DNA of 25,039 nucleotides from Ktedonobacteraceae bacterium (GTDB lineage: Bacteria > Chloroflexota > Ktedonobacteria > Ktedonobacterales > Ktedonobacteraceae): assembly GCA_014896635.1 (NCBI GenBank), contig JADBKA010000052.1, positions 1 to 25,039 of the forward strand, written 5' to 3'. The notes under the pieces are model-generated. The model searched no databases, was not told where the DNA came from, and was given only the letters and a program-made list of their open reading frames with translations. Below are positions 1-8,383 of the stretch, piece after piece. The position numbers and the translations under genes are program-made. Position 1 is the stretch's first letter, and each line of letters begins with the position of its first letter.

Positions 1-2
1 GT

Positions 3-1457
3 TTTCATTTTATGGGAATAGGTGGACAGGGTATCTCGGCTATCGCGCAAATGGCACAGCAGGCTGGCAGCGAAGTAACGGGGTGTGACCGGCAGGCATC
101 GGCCACAACGCGCGCACTGGAGAAGGCCGGTATTGCCGTCCAGATTGGGCATAGTGCAGATCACCTGACGCATGTCGATACGCTGGTCATCAGTCCGGCG
201 GTGCCGGCTCTTGATCCCACAAATGCCGAGTTGCTGGCTGCGCAGCGGCTCGGCTTGCGGATCGTGAGCTGGCAGGAGCTGCTCGGTGAACTGATGCGCG
301 GCAAGTGCGTGCTCTCGGTCAGCGGTGTGCATGGCAAAGGCACAACGACGTCAATGCTCGCACTGATGCTGGTCGAGGCGGGACTGGACCCGACATGTGA
401 GATCGGCGCGGTCGTGCCGCGCTGGGGCGTCAACTATCGCCTGGGTCAGAGCCAGTATTTTGTGAACGAGGCCGACGAGTTCAATCACAATTTCTGGCAC
501 TATCACCCGCGCCTGGCTGTTGTCAAATCTATCGAGTTCGAGCACCCGGAGTTCTTTGCCGACTATGAAGCGTTTCTGTATGCCTTTGAACACTTTGTTC
601 GTGGCATGGACATGCAGAGCGACTGGCCGCTGCCACCAACGCTGGTGCTCAACGCTGGCAGTGCTGGCTGTCTGGAACTGCGGCAGCGCCTTCAGGACTG
701 GCCGGGGCGCGTCATCACCTATGCTGTTGACGGTACGCCCGCCGATTTTACAGCGTACGCGATCAACCTGGATGGCGAGACCAGCTTCCGCGTTAGAACG
801 CGCGCGCGCGGAGAGATGGTATTCCCGCCGGATCTCGTACTGCACCTGCAACTGCCAGGGCTGCACAACGTAGAGAACGCGCTGGCGGCTCTGGTCGCGG
901 CGCACCTGGTAGCAGTGCCGGCGGATGTGGTTGCTCGCACGCTGGCAGGCTTTGAGGGAACCAGGCGGCGCTTTGAGATCCGCAACCGGGGTCCGCTCTT
1001 CCTGAACGGCGAGGAACGTGACGTCATTCTGGTGGATGACTACGCCCACCATCCGACGGCTATCGCAGCCACGCTGGAGGCTGCGCGTCGCCGCTATCTA
1101 CAGAGACGCCTGGTCGCAGTCTATCAACCGCATATGTACAGTCGTACCAGAGTCTTTTTCGAGCAGTTCCTGCTCTCCTTTGACGTGGCGGATGTTGTGC
1201 TGATCGCCGATATCTTCCCGGCCCGCGAGCGCGATAGCGGCCTGGTGCATAGCCGCGACCTGGTCGCAGCTATGACGCAGCGTCCGCATTTCGCACAAGG
1301 GCCGGCGCAGGTCCTGTACAGCGGTGATGTGGAGCAGACAATCAGGATGCTGCAAAGCATATTGCGCTCCGGTGATCTGGCAGTAATCATGGGCGCAGGG
1401 GATATCTATAACGTGACAGAACAGCTATTGCAGGAATCTGCGCAATACCGGAGCTGA
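3..1457 (+). CDS. murC: UDP-N-acetylmuramate--L-alanine ligase (MurC), 5'-partial
   Basis: MurC adds L-alanine to UDP-MurNAc in the cytoplasm, the first peptide step of peptidoglycan synthesis. The reading frame is open to the window edge: codons before the ATG at 12 read F-H-F, giving FHFMGIGGQG, the family's N-terminal dinucleotide-binding motif, so the true start lies upstream. Counted from that ATG, the central-domain P-loop is GVHGKGTTT (residues 105-113), followed by NEADEF and then SIEFEH, where most MurC proteins have NIExDH. The C-terminal domain carries DDYAHHPT and QPHMYSRT, both diagnostic of MurC/Mpl. The P-loop reads GKG where MurC usually has GKT. The 481 visible residues match a nearly complete enzyme. 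The gene is followed after 12 bases by murB, consistent with an operon. The related recycling ligase Mpl is less likely given the murB-ftsQ-ftsA-ftsZ context. Confidence 0.95.
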   Translation, partial: FHFMGIGGQGISAIAQMAQQAGSEVTGCDRQASATTRALEKAGIAVQIGHSADHLTHVDTLVISPAVPALDPTNAELLAAQRLGLRIVSWQELLGELMRGKCVLSVSGVHGKGTTTSMLALMLVEAGLDPTCEIGAVVPRWGVNYRLGQSQYFVNEADEFNHNFWHYHPRLAVVKSIEFEHPEFFADYEAFLYAFEHFVRGMDMQSDWPLPPTLVLNAGSAGCLELRQRLQDWPGRVITYAVDGTPADFTAYAINLDGETSFRVRTRARGEMVFPPDLVLHLQLPGLHNVENALAALVAAHLVAVPADVVARTLAGFEGTRRRFEIRNRGPLFLNGEERDVILVDDYAHHPTAIAATLEAARRRYLQRRLVAVYQPHMYSRTRVFFEQFLLSFDVADVVLIADIFPARERDSGLVHSRDLVAAMTQRPHFAQGPAQVLYSGDVEQTIRMLQSILRSGDLAVIMGAGDIYNVTEQLLQESAQYRS

Positions 1458-1469
1458 GAGGTTATCTTA

Positions 1470-2495
1470 ATGACGTTTGATAAAGAAAACGCCTATAAAA
1501 CCTTATATGCACGCTTTGGTGAACGTGTACGCCGTGATGAGCCGCTTGCGCGCCATTGCACATTCGGCGTAGGAGGACCGGCTGACCTGTGGGTGACGCT
1601 CGAAACGCGCGATGACCTGCTGAGCCTGGTCACGGTCTGTGTCGAGCGACGCTGGCCTCTGCTGCTGGCCGGCAACGGCACGAATATCCTGTACGCTGAC
1701 GCGGGCGTGCGAGGAATTGTCGCACGTATCGCTCTTAATAGCTATACCATTGAGGAGCGGAGTGATGGGACGGCGCTCCTGACAGCGGATGCTGGTGTGA
1801 GCTGGCCGCGCCTGCTCAACGAACTGGCGGCTCTGGGGTGGGCTGGTCTGGAGTTTGGGCCGGGCATTCCGGGTACGCTCGGTGGGGGTGTGATCAGCAA
1901 TGCCGGCGCGCATGGCGGAGAACTGGCTGAGGTACTGGAGTGGGTTGAAGTGCTGGATGCGCGGCAGGCTGAAGCTGGTCCAGCGACGCCTGAGATTGTG
2001 TCCTACCGGCACGATGAACTCGACCTGGCATATCGCCACAGCCGCTTTCGTGCTCAACGCCGCGTGCAGTTTGATGAGCAGGGCTATCCGCTGGCCGCAG
2101 CACGCGGGTTGATCGAACCGGCGGAGATCGTCATGCGCCTGGGCATACGCCTGGTGCGAGACGACCCGGCCAGGCTGAAGGCGACCATTCAGGAGTATAA
2201 ACAGCATCGCAAACGCACGCAGCCGCCGCAGCAAAGCGCGGGGTCGGTGTTCAAAAACCCACCTGGCGACTATGCTGGTCGTCTGATTGAGGCAGCAGGC
2301 ATGAAAGGCGTAGCTTACGGCAAAGCGCAGATTTCCGAGCGCCACGCCAACTTTATCGTGAATGTAGGTGGTGCGAGTGCCGCCGATATCGCGGCGCTCA
2401 TCAGGGAGGCACGCTGCCGCGTGCGCGAACGGTTCGGTGTAGAGCTGGAGATGGAGGTAGAGTTGCGCGGAGAGTGGAAGGCAGGAACATCATGA
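1470..2495 (+). CDS. murB: UDP-N-acetylenolpyruvoylglucosamine reductase (MurB)
   Basis: MurB is a cytoplasmic flavoenzyme that uses NADPH to reduce UDP-GlcNAc-enolpyruvate to UDP-MurNAc, the substrate of MurC upstream. The 341-residue product has the FAD-binding PCMH-type fold: FGVGGPADLW (residues 32-41), LAGNGTNIL (66-74), and the glycine-rich GIPGTLGGGVISNAGAHGGE (132-151). The substrate/C-terminal domain has YRHSRFR (188-194), SAGSVFKNP (256-264) with the catalytic serine at about 259, and a terminal LEMEV motif (326-330) carrying the expected general-acid glutamate. Length is normal for the family. A purine-rich GAGAGG lies upstream of the ATG. The TGA stop overlaps the ATG of ftsQ (ATGA, 2492-2495), implying translational coupling. 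Confidence 0.97.
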   Translation: MTFDKENAYKTLYARFGERVRRDEPLARHCTFGVGGPADLWVTLETRDDLLSLVTVCVERRWPLLLAGNGTNILYADAGVRGIVARIALNSYTIEERSDGTALLTADAGVSWPRLLNELAALGWAGLEFGPGIPGTLGGGVISNAGAHGGELAEVLEWVEVLDARQAEAGPATPEIVSYRHDELDLAYRHSRFRAQRRVQFDEQGYPLAAARGLIEPAEIVMRLGIRLVRDDPARLKATIQEYKQHRKRTQPPQQSAGSVFKNPPGDYAGRLIEAAGMKGVAYGKAQISERHANFIVNVGGASAADIAALIREARCRVRERFGVELEMEVELRGEWKAGTS

Positions 2496-3697
2496 CGGAG
2501 AGAAAACAATTACCTGAGCAGATCGCATTTCATACCTACCGGCTGCCTGCCGTGTCAGGGATAGCGCGCGATCCACAGAGTGAAAGCAGAGACGAAAGCA
2601 CACAAAGCAAGAGGAAGGAGAACAAGAGCCGACTGCGTGAAGAAACGGTCGTTTTACAGCGCATGGTAAGCGTTCCGCAGGCTGATCCTTCTATCGCCTG
2701 GAATGCTTTTGCCGAACGACAGGAGCAGTTACGCAGAACGCGGGCGCAGGCGAAGAAGTACGTCGAGACCGTGCCACGAACCTATGTGCTGACCGGTATG
2801 CGTGCATCCAGCGGGCGTATCAAGGCGGTAAATCGCTCCGTGCCAGTCCATTCTTCGCCTGTGCCGGCGCGCAGCGGACGCCTGCTGAAGCGGCGCAGCT
2901 TTTTCTGGAAGGTGCTGGGGCTTTTTGCAGCTAGTGTGCTGCTTATCCTGGCAGTAAGCTTCGCGCTCACCGGCAATGCGTTTCGCATTCAGCAGGTTTC
3001 AGTCAGCGGAACGCAAAACGATGCGCTGATCCAGCGCATTCAGCATATGGGGATGCAGGGCCAGAACATCTTCCTGGTTGACATTGCCGCGCTCACAGAG
3101 CGTATCGAAGCGATCCCGCAGGTATCTTCTGCCAGCCTGAGCCGGCAGTTACCCAATCAGCTCGTTGTGCAGGTGACGGAGCGTGTTCCGCTGCTGCTCT
3201 GGCGGACGACCCAGGGGACGTATAGCGTTGATAGCCAGGGAGTTGTTATTGCTGCACAGCGCGATACAGTAGGCGCGAACCGCCTGGCTATCGTGGTAGA
3301 TCTCTCCGGCCAGAAGCAAAGCAACGGGAAACAGGCGCAGACTGGAGCACATCTACAGCCCGGCATGCATTTAAATCAGGCCGATATTCTGTTTGCGAAA
3401 ACGCTGTTTGACCGACTTCCCACAATAATCGGAACCGATGCGTTTACATTACAGTATGATGGTACAATATATGCCGGTAGCGTAGCCGGGAAGGCAAGGG
3501 GGGATGGTGGTGGAACGTATATTGTTGAGAGTCCGGCTGGTTGGAAAGCCTATCTGGGAGATGCCAGCGATACTAACCCGCTGGAGAATAAACTGGGAGA
3601 ATTACAGCAGATCCTCGCCCTTACGCAGAAGCAGCGACTTACCCTGGCAACGATTGATTTACGTTACGGGCTGCGCCCTGTGTATACCCTGAAATAG
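2492..3697 (+). CDS. ftsQ: Cell division protein FtsQ/DivIB
   Basis: FtsQ/DivIB is a bitopic membrane protein that links FtsZ-ring components to septal wall synthesis. An in-frame GTG at 2474 would add six residues, but the ATG at 2492 overlaps the murB stop and has GGAAGGCAGGA just upstream, so I use it (401 residues). The N-terminal ~135 residues are polar, basic and low in complexity, hence cytoplasmic. One transmembrane helix follows (about 137-158). Then comes a POTRA domain with the family pattern VSVSGT, GQNIFLVD, IPQVSSASLSRQLPNQLVVQV and ERVPLLLW (about 170-236), and a beta-rich extracytoplasmic domain. The cytoplasmic tail is longer than in proteobacterial FtsQ. Position between murB and ftsA supports the call. 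Confidence 0.92.
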   Translation: MTERKQLPEQIAFHTYRLPAVSGIARDPQSESRDESTQSKRKENKSRLREETVVLQRMVSVPQADPSIAWNAFAERQEQLRRTRAQAKKYVETVPRTYVLTGMRASSGRIKAVNRSVPVHSSPVPARSGRLLKRRSFFWKVLGLFAASVLLILAVSFALTGNAFRIQQVSVSGTQNDALIQRIQHMGMQGQNIFLVDIAALTERIEAIPQVSSASLSRQLPNQLVVQVTERVPLLLWRTTQGTYSVDSQGVVIAAQRDTVGANRLAIVVDLSGQKQSNGKQAQTGAHLQPGMHLNQADILFAKTLFDRLPTIIGTDAFTLQYDGTIYAGSVAGKARGDGGGTYIVESPAGWKAYLGDASDTNPLENKLGELQQILALTQKQRLTLATIDLRYGLRPVYTLK

Positions 3698-3767
3698 TCA
3701 TGGCTGGTCTCTATTACTGTACTTGTAGCGCGTCTCGCCTATATACCGCCCAATAGGAGCGTCTATC

Positions 3768-5003
3768 GTGCAAGAGCGGGTGATCGTCGGTATCGACGTT
3801 GGAACAACAAAAATCTGTGTCCTGGTTGGCGAGTTGGACCGCGACGGGAAACTGAATATTGTTGGCGTTGGCACCTGCCCTTCACAGGGGCTGCGCCGCG
3901 GGGTGGTGGTGAACATTGAAGAGACCGTCACTTCAATTGCAGCGGCGCTGGATCGTGCAGAACGTCTGTCAGGCAAAAAGATTACTTCGGCCTATGTAGG
4001 TATTGCCGGTAATCACATTGATTCCGAAAATAGCAAAGGCTTTGTTGCTATCTCGCCAAGCCACCGCGATATTGTGCAAAACGATATCAGCCGGGCTATC
4101 GAGGTTGCCCGCGCCATTGCCGTTCCTGCCAATCGTGAGATTATTCATGTCATTCCTCGCGGCTACGTTGTGGATGGGCAGGAGGGCATCAAAAACCCGA
4201 TTGGCATGTCGGGGTTCCGCCTTGAGGTGGAGACACATATTATTACGGGAGCTGTCTCCTCGATCCATAATCTGATTAAGTGCTTGCATAAAGCGCATGT
4301 GGAGATCGAAGATCTGGTACTGGAGCCGCTGGCATCCAGTGAGGCAGTGCTGGCCGATGGCGAAACTGATCTTGGCGTAGTGCTGGTAGATATTGGTGGC
4401 GGCACCACCGATATCGCCGTCTTTGCCGATGGGGCTATCTGGCAAACAGTGATCCTGCCGGTTGGTGGCAGCCTGATTACCAGCGATATCGCCATCGGCT
4501 TGCGCCTGCCTCTGGGGGTGGCCGAAGAACTCAAGGTCACCTATGGGCATTGCGATCCCTCGGCGATTGACGAGGACGATATGATTGACCTGGCCCAGTT
4601 TATGCCGGATTGCAATGACCTGGTCCCGCGCAAATTGCTGGCTGAGATCATCCAGGCGCGCGTGGAAGAACTCTTCAGCATGGTGCATGAGGAGATCAAA
4701 AAGTCTGGCTATGAGGGGCTGCTGCCGGCTGGTATCGTCATTACCGGTGGAACTGCCGAGTTGCCGGGCATCCTGGAGCTGGCGAAGCAGGTGCTCGAAA
4801 TGCCGGCGCGCGTCGGCTCACCGCTTGGCCTGCATGGGCTAGCCGATTCTATTAGCCGACCCGCCTATGCCACTGCCGTCGGTCTGCTGCTCTGGGGGCT
4901 AAGGCATACCTCGCTGATGATTGAGGAAGAAGAATTTGAAGAGGAGCAATCAGGAGATATCTTATCGCGTTTTGGTCGCTGGTTGCGCGCATTTATTCCT
5001 TAG
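3768..5003 (+). CDS. ftsA: Cell division protein FtsA
   Basis: FtsA is an actin-like ATPase that tethers FtsZ filaments to the membrane. Translation starts at GTG 3768, preceded by AGGAG (in ATAGGAGCG). The 411-residue product shows phosphate-1 motif VGIDVGTTKI (residues 7-16), the FtsA-specific SHS2/1C subdomain (about 85-165), phosphate-2 motif DIGGGTTDIAVF (208-219) and the adenosine motif GIVITGGTAELPG near residue 325. An acidic stretch (EEEEFEEEQ) then precedes a short amphipathic C-terminal helix, SRFGRWLRAFIP, the expected membrane-targeting sequence. Length matches the family. A 70-base gap separates it from ftsQ; I see no convincing promoter there. The gap to ftsZ contains a small hairpin (GGCAGA/TCTGCC, 5017-5036). 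Confidence 0.97.
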   Translation: MQERVIVGIDVGTTKICVLVGELDRDGKLNIVGVGTCPSQGLRRGVVVNIEETVTSIAAALDRAERLSGKKITSAYVGIAGNHIDSENSKGFVAISPSHRDIVQNDISRAIEVARAIAVPANREIIHVIPRGYVVDGQEGIKNPIGMSGFRLEVETHIITGAVSSIHNLIKCLHKAHVEIEDLVLEPLASSEAVLADGETDLGVVLVDIGGGTTDIAVFADGAIWQTVILPVGGSLITSDIAIGLRLPLGVAEELKVTYGHCDPSAIDEDDMIDLAQFMPDCNDLVPRKLLAEIIQARVEELFSMVHEEIKKSGYEGLLPAGIVITGGTAELPGILELAKQVLEMPARVGSPLGLHGLADSISRPAYATAVGLLLWGLRHTSLMIEEEEFEEEQSGDILSRFGRWLRAFIP

Positions 5004-5086
5004 CGCGGTTCCTTCGGGCAGACGAACGGTTCTGCCTGTTCTGAATGGGCATGTTGTTCGTTCTACATAGAGAGGAACTCGAGAAG

Positions 5087-5092
5087 AGGAGG
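5087..5092 (+). promoter_or_regulatory. Shine-Dalgarno that decides the ftsZ start
   Basis: AGGAGG matches the anti-SD perfectly and lies 9 bases before ATG 5102. No comparable site precedes the upstream in-frame ATG at 5045. This favours the shorter FtsZ (507 residues), which also begins closer to the conserved core. Confidence 0.75.
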
Positions 5093-5101
5093 CCACGTAC
5101 A

Positions 5102-6625
5102 ATGGTACCAATGGGAAATCATCAACTCGAAGGCTTTGCCCAGATTCGGGTGATTGGTGTTGGCGGAGGTGGAAGCAACGCCGTCAATCGCATGATCCAG
5201 GCCGGAATGATGGGCATTGAGTTCATAGCGATTAATACCGATGCTCAGGCTCTGCTGTTGACAGAGGCCCCGGTCCGCATTCGCATCGGTGATAAACTGA
5301 CTCGTGGCCTCGGCGCCGGTGGCAATCCTGCCGTTGGCAGCAAAGCCGCTGAGGAGAATGCGGAAGAAATCTACGAGGCGTTGAAAGGTTCGGACATGGT
5401 GTTTATCACCGCCGGCATGGGGGGTGGCACCGGCACCGGCGCCAGTCCCATCGTGGCGCAGATCGCCCGCGAAGTCGGCGCCCTGACCGTTGGCGTTGTC
5501 ACAAGACCGTTCAAGTTCGAGGGGAAAAAGCGCCAGCTTGCCGCTGAAGAGGGAATCGCTAATCTGAAGCAGCATGTCGATACGCTGATCACCGTTCCCA
5601 ATGACCGCTTGCTTCAGGTAGCCGATAAGCGCACTTCGCTCACCGAGGCTTTCCGCCTGGCGGACGATGTCCTGCGCCAGGGCATTCAGGGTATCAGCGA
5701 TCTGATCACTGTCCCCGGTTTGATCAACCTGGACTTTGCCGATGTGAAAACGATCATGTCGGCCGCCGGTTCAGCCCTGATGGCAATTGGCGAAGCCAGC
5801 GGCGAGACGCGCTCAGTTGATGCCGCGCAAATCGCCATCTCCAGCCCGCTGCTGGATATCGACATCAGTGGAGCGCGCGGTGTCCTGTTCAATGTTACCG
5901 GTGGCATGGACATGACATTGCACGAGGTTGGGGAAGCTGCTGACATTATCAGCCAGGCGGCCCATCCAGAGGCCAATATCATTTTTGGTGCTGTCCAGGA
6001 CCCGGCCTACGATGGAAAGGTCAGAATCACGGTCATTGCGACAGGGTTTGATAATACGGCGAGTGTGGCGCGATCCTCTCCTGGTACATCTTCGTATGTT
6101 CAGGGACGCTCAGACTATGATCGTAGTCGCTTCTATCAGGTCTCGTCCTCGTCGATCAGTAATATAGTAAGCGGCAACTCGCTCACGTCGCGCCCGCAGC
6201 AGCAGGCGTATACACCCATCACCCCGCCACCTGTCAACATCGTGCAGCAGTCAACCGGTCCTATGCCGGCTCAGCAGACCTCTCGTGGGGTACAGCCGGG
6301 TGCGCACCTCTCCGAAAGTAGTCGCCACAGCCAGGCGTCTGCTATGCCGCCCATCTCGCCGGATACGGCGCACCAGCGGGCCATCCCTGCCGATGTGGTC
6401 GAGGACGAACTCCCGCTGGCAAAAGGGGCCGCAGATCTGGAGATGGAGAGTGAGCCAGGCAGCCTGCCCGTTCCTGAGCCGGAGGCTCAGCCGGTTCAGC
6501 GACCTGCTAACCAGCAGCGCAATATTCGTCGAATTGAGCGCCCCGCTGATCTGCCGCGCAGCGGCCGCAATCTGCCATCTGGTGATGTTATCGACATCCC
6601 GGCTTTCCTACGCAAGGGGAGATAG
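5102..6625 (+). CDS. ftsZ: Cell division GTPase FtsZ
   Basis: FtsZ is the tubulin-like GTPase that forms the division ring. An in-frame ATG at 5045 exists, but the ATG at 5102 has a perfect AGGAGG at 5087-5092 with 9-base spacing and begins just before the conserved core, so the product is probably 507 residues. Visible motifs are the T1 loop [12 protein letters not shown] (residues 20-31), the tubulin signature [12 protein letters not shown] (105-116) and the T7 synergy loop [10 protein letters not shown] with its N-x-D-x-x-D residues. After the core (about residue 330) comes an unusually long disordered linker of roughly 160 residues rich in Q, P and S. The extreme C-terminus, [12 protein letters not shown], is the conserved peptide that binds FtsA. 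It is the last gene of the + strand cluster. Confidence 0.98.
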   Translation: MVPMGNHQLEGFAQIRVIGVGGGGSNAVNRMIQAGMMGIEFIAINTDAQALLLTEAPVRIRIGDKLTRGLGAGGNPAVGSKAAEENAEEIYEALKGSDMVFITAGMGGGTGTGASPIVAQIAREVGALTVGVVTRPFKFEGKKRQLAAEEGIANLKQHVDTLITVPNDRLLQVADKRTSLTEAFRLADDVLRQGIQGISDLITVPGLINLDFADVKTIMSAAGSALMAIGEASGETRSVDAAQIAISSPLLDIDISGARGVLFNVTGGMDMTLHEVGEAADIISQAAHPEANIIFGAVQDPAYDGKVRITVIATGFDNTASVARSSPGTSSYVQGRSDYDRSRFYQVSSSSISNIVSGNSLTSRPQQQAYTPITPPPVNIVQQSTGPMPAQQTSRGVQPGAHLSESSRHSQASAMPPISPDTAHQRAIPADVVEDELPLAKGAADLEMESEPGSLPVPEPEAQPVQRPANQQRNIRRIERPADLPRSGRNLPSGDVIDIPAFLRKGR

Positions 6626-6635
6626 AGTCAACAAA

Positions 6636-6686
6636 CGAGTCAACAAGATACAGGGCCGCGATGCGGCCCTGTATCTTGTTGACTCG
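6636..6686. terminator. Perfect 24-bp hairpin between convergent ftsZ and the BON gene
   Basis: Bases 6636-6659 and 6663-6686 are perfect reverse complements around a 3-base loop (GAT). The hairpin lies 11 bases after the ftsZ stop and 17 bases after the stop of the convergent BON gene, so it can act for both strands. No T-run follows on either strand, so it may be a transcript 3'-end stabiliser or a non-canonical terminator. The first ten bases of the arm (GAGTCAACAA) also occur as a direct repeat immediately upstream. Confidence 0.7.
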
Positions 6687-6702
6687 TGCCAGGGGAAGGA
6701 TT

Positions 6703-7488
6703 TTAGACGCCGCCGATTTTGTTCAGCGTATGACCCAGGTTGCCGGGGATATCTTTGTTGAGACCGATATGATTGACTACCACGCGCACGCCGGGGATGG
6801 TGAGCATCTCCTTCTCCAGCATGTACTTCATCTCTTTTGTGGGAACCTGCCCATAGAGATTCAGGATATAGTTCTCAACCAGTATTGACAGGTTTGTGGC
6901 GCCCTCAAGCTTCTTTTTCGCTTGCAGGCTTTCGAGCCGGGCCATGGCCTGATTCAGAATCGCGTCCTCGGCGACAATAAAGTTGTTGACTGCCCGCACG
7001 CCGGGTATTTGCCTCACCGCTTCCTCAAGCTCCCGGCGCTGCGCTTCCAGTTCTACTTTGCCGTAGAGAGAGAGCACACCGTTGCCCTCGCTCTCAACAT
7101 GGACCGGGTGCGCGCTATAGGCTGTGCTGCTGATTGTTATTGTGCGATGCACCGCTGCGCGAGCCTGCGCCAGTAGTTCTTTATCTGAGACGGTCAGCGA
7201 TGGCGCCTGTCCCACCACGATATGGCCCTCTTTCTTCATCGGATCTTCCAGCGCCCAGCCCAGGATTCCCACCAGAGTGAGAGGGACTGCCAGCACTCCT
7301 ACTAACAGAGAATCGGGCAGGGACATCAGGGTGAAGATGTCCAGGAGCACTGCTACCCCTAAGACCAGCGGCCACCAGCTCGGGCCGGGCATGTGGATAT
7401 GCTGCTCTGCCTCTTCTCCTTCTGTCTGAGTAGTGCTCAACGCTTCTGCGTTTGCCATCATCTGAGCACCGTGAAGAGATGTTTCCAT
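6703..7488 (-). CDS. Membrane-anchored protein with subunit IV-like N-terminus and two BON domains
   Basis: The 261-residue product has three parts. Residues 1-30 are polar. Residues ~31-83 form two hydrophobic helices with the pattern PGPSWWPLVLG ... VGILGWALE. Residues ~107-255 contain two BON-like repeats, seen in GVLSLYGKVELEAQRRELEE...IPGVRAVNNFI and the parallel NYILNLYGQVPTKEMKYMLEK...IPGVRVVVNHI. BON domains are generally associated with membranes or envelope proteins and may bind lipid. The helical pair resembles the short subunit IV-like protein encoded at 13784-14203. The start is the ATG at 7488, with AGAGGAG upstream. The gene converges on ftsZ and follows the SCO gene on the same strand after 227 bases, so it may be a separate unit. 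No specific function can be assigned. A role at the oxidase is conjecture from the N-terminal similarity and location. Confidence 0.8.
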   Translation of the reverse strand: METSLHGAQMMANAEALSTTQTEGEEAEQHIHMPGPSWWPLVLGVAVLLDIFTLMSLPDSLLVGVLAVPLTLVGILGWALEDPMKKEGHIVVGQAPSLTVSDKELLAQARAAVHRTITISSTAYSAHPVHVESEGNGVLSLYGKVELEAQRRELEEAVRQIPGVRAVNNFIVAEDAILNQAMARLESLQAKKKLEGATNLSILVENYILNLYGQVPTKEMKYMLEKEMLTIPGVRVVVNHIGLNKDIPGNLGHTLNKIGGV

Positions 7489-7558
7489 AGCGACTGCTCT
7501 CCTCTGTAAATGGTTTACGGTCGGCGAGGACCCGGTAATCCCATTCTCTCTATATTCA

Positions 7559-7587
7559 TATCTAATTTACCATTCTAAGCATAGCAA
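7559..7587 (-). promoter_or_regulatory. Weak sigma-70-like promoter candidate for the BON gene
   Basis: On the - strand, TTGCTA and TAGATA are separated by 17 bases inside the most AT-rich stretch of the 227-base gap, about 70 bases upstream of the BON gene ATG. The -10 match is poor, so this is only a candidate. Confidence 0.25.
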
Positions 7588-7648
7588 ATAATGCGTTATT
7601 TCTGCAAGCTGGAAAACTTGCTCAGCCGGGGGAGACCTCTTCTAACCG

Positions 7649-7710
7649 CCTTCTTTGTGAAGGAAAGAAGGAAGGTACCCTGTACCCCTGTACCCCTTGT
7701 ACCCTGCCCC
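7649..7710. repeat. Small hairpin and GTACCC short repeats downstream of the SCO gene
   Basis: Immediately after the SCO stop the sequence holds four copies of a GTACCC-containing unit (7674-7705: GGTACCC, TGTACCCC, TGTACCCC, TTGTACCC). Next to it is an 8-bp hairpin, CCTTCTTT (7649-7656) / AAAGAAGG (7664-7671). There is no T-run in the SCO direction. It may be the 3' end of the heme/copper operon transcript, but this is uncertain. Confidence 0.35.
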
Positions 7711-7715
7711 ATCTT

Positions 7716-8360
7716 CTACTCTTTGAGCAGGATTTGCAGATCCTTTGCGAGCTGGTCGGCAGTAAAGTCGCTATCCAGGAAGACGCGCTCGTTTCCTTGC
7801 TTGTCGATAAGATAGACTCCCAGGCTGTGGCTTTGGGGCTGGATAGCATAGATGTTGTATGCCGTCCAGACGGGAGCCAGTTTCTCGCGCGGGCCGACCA
7901 GGTAGTGCCAGTAGTTCTGCATATTGTGCGCCTGCGAAAATTTAAGTGCCGCTCCGATTGTATCGTGTTGTGGATCAACGCTTACCGCCAGTATGCCCAC
8001 GTTCTGCGCTTCCTGGTTGAGGCTCTGCATAGCGGTATGCAGCTTCTCTGCTGTCAGAGGGCAGAAGTCGGGGCAACTGGTGTACATGAAAGTCAGTACC
8101 ACCGGCTTCCCTTTAAACTGCGAGAGCGCAATCTCTTTGCCGTACTGGTCGGTCAGGCGGAAGTCAGGCGCGGCTCTGTTGCCCAGACTGGCGCCCTGCA
8201 AGCTCGAAGATGCGGAAGAGCCGCGCGTATCGGTCTGTGCTGCGCCCGGAGCAGCGCCGCCGCTACTTTTCTGCTGTTGCAGGAGTGTCACCAGGATGAC
8301 TACCAGTACGGCCAGTGTCACAACCGAAAGTCTTGAAGCCAGACGCCAGTTGATATGCAT
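7716..8360 (-). CDS. SCO1/SenC/PrrC-family copper chaperone
   Basis: SCO proteins are thioredoxin-fold copper carriers on the outer face of the membrane that help assemble the CuA centre of cytochrome oxidase subunit II. The 214-residue product has an N-terminal anchor helix (about residues 8-28), a low-complexity Ser/Gly/Ala linker, and then the domain beginning APDFRLTDQYGKEIAL. The copper motif CPDFC (C96, C100) sits in YTSCPDFCPLT. The third ligand is likely H178, in QSHSLGVYLID. SVDPQHDT is also typical of the family. GAGGAA lies just before the ATG. The gene follows the heme synthase fusion by 23 bases, implying one operon, and it is divergent from coxB, whose product is its likely client. 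Confidence 0.93.
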   Translation of the reverse strand: MHINWRLASRLSVVTLAVLVVILVTLLQQQKSSGGAAPGAAQTDTRGSSASSSLQGASLGNRAAPDFRLTDQYGKEIALSQFKGKPVVLTFMYTSCPDFCPLTAEKLHTAMQSLNQEAQNVGILAVSVDPQHDTIGAALKFSQAHNMQNYWHYLVGPREKLAPVWTAYNIYAIQPQSHSLGVYLIDKQGNERVFLDSDFTADQLAKDLQILLKE

Positions 8361-8383
8361 AACTTCCTCACTCTACTCTCGCT

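Noticed and set aside
12..14. ATG at 12 as the real murC start
   Set aside because: The preceding in-frame codons (FHF) extend the conserved N-terminal motif, so the gene begins outside the window.
2474..2476. GTG at 2474 as the ftsQ start
   Set aside because: The ATG at 2492 overlaps the murB stop and has a better-placed purine-rich site.
5045..5047. ATG at 5045 as the ftsZ start
   Set aside because: It has no ribosome-binding site, while ATG 5102 has a perfect AGGAGG. The 19 extra residues are not FtsZ-like.
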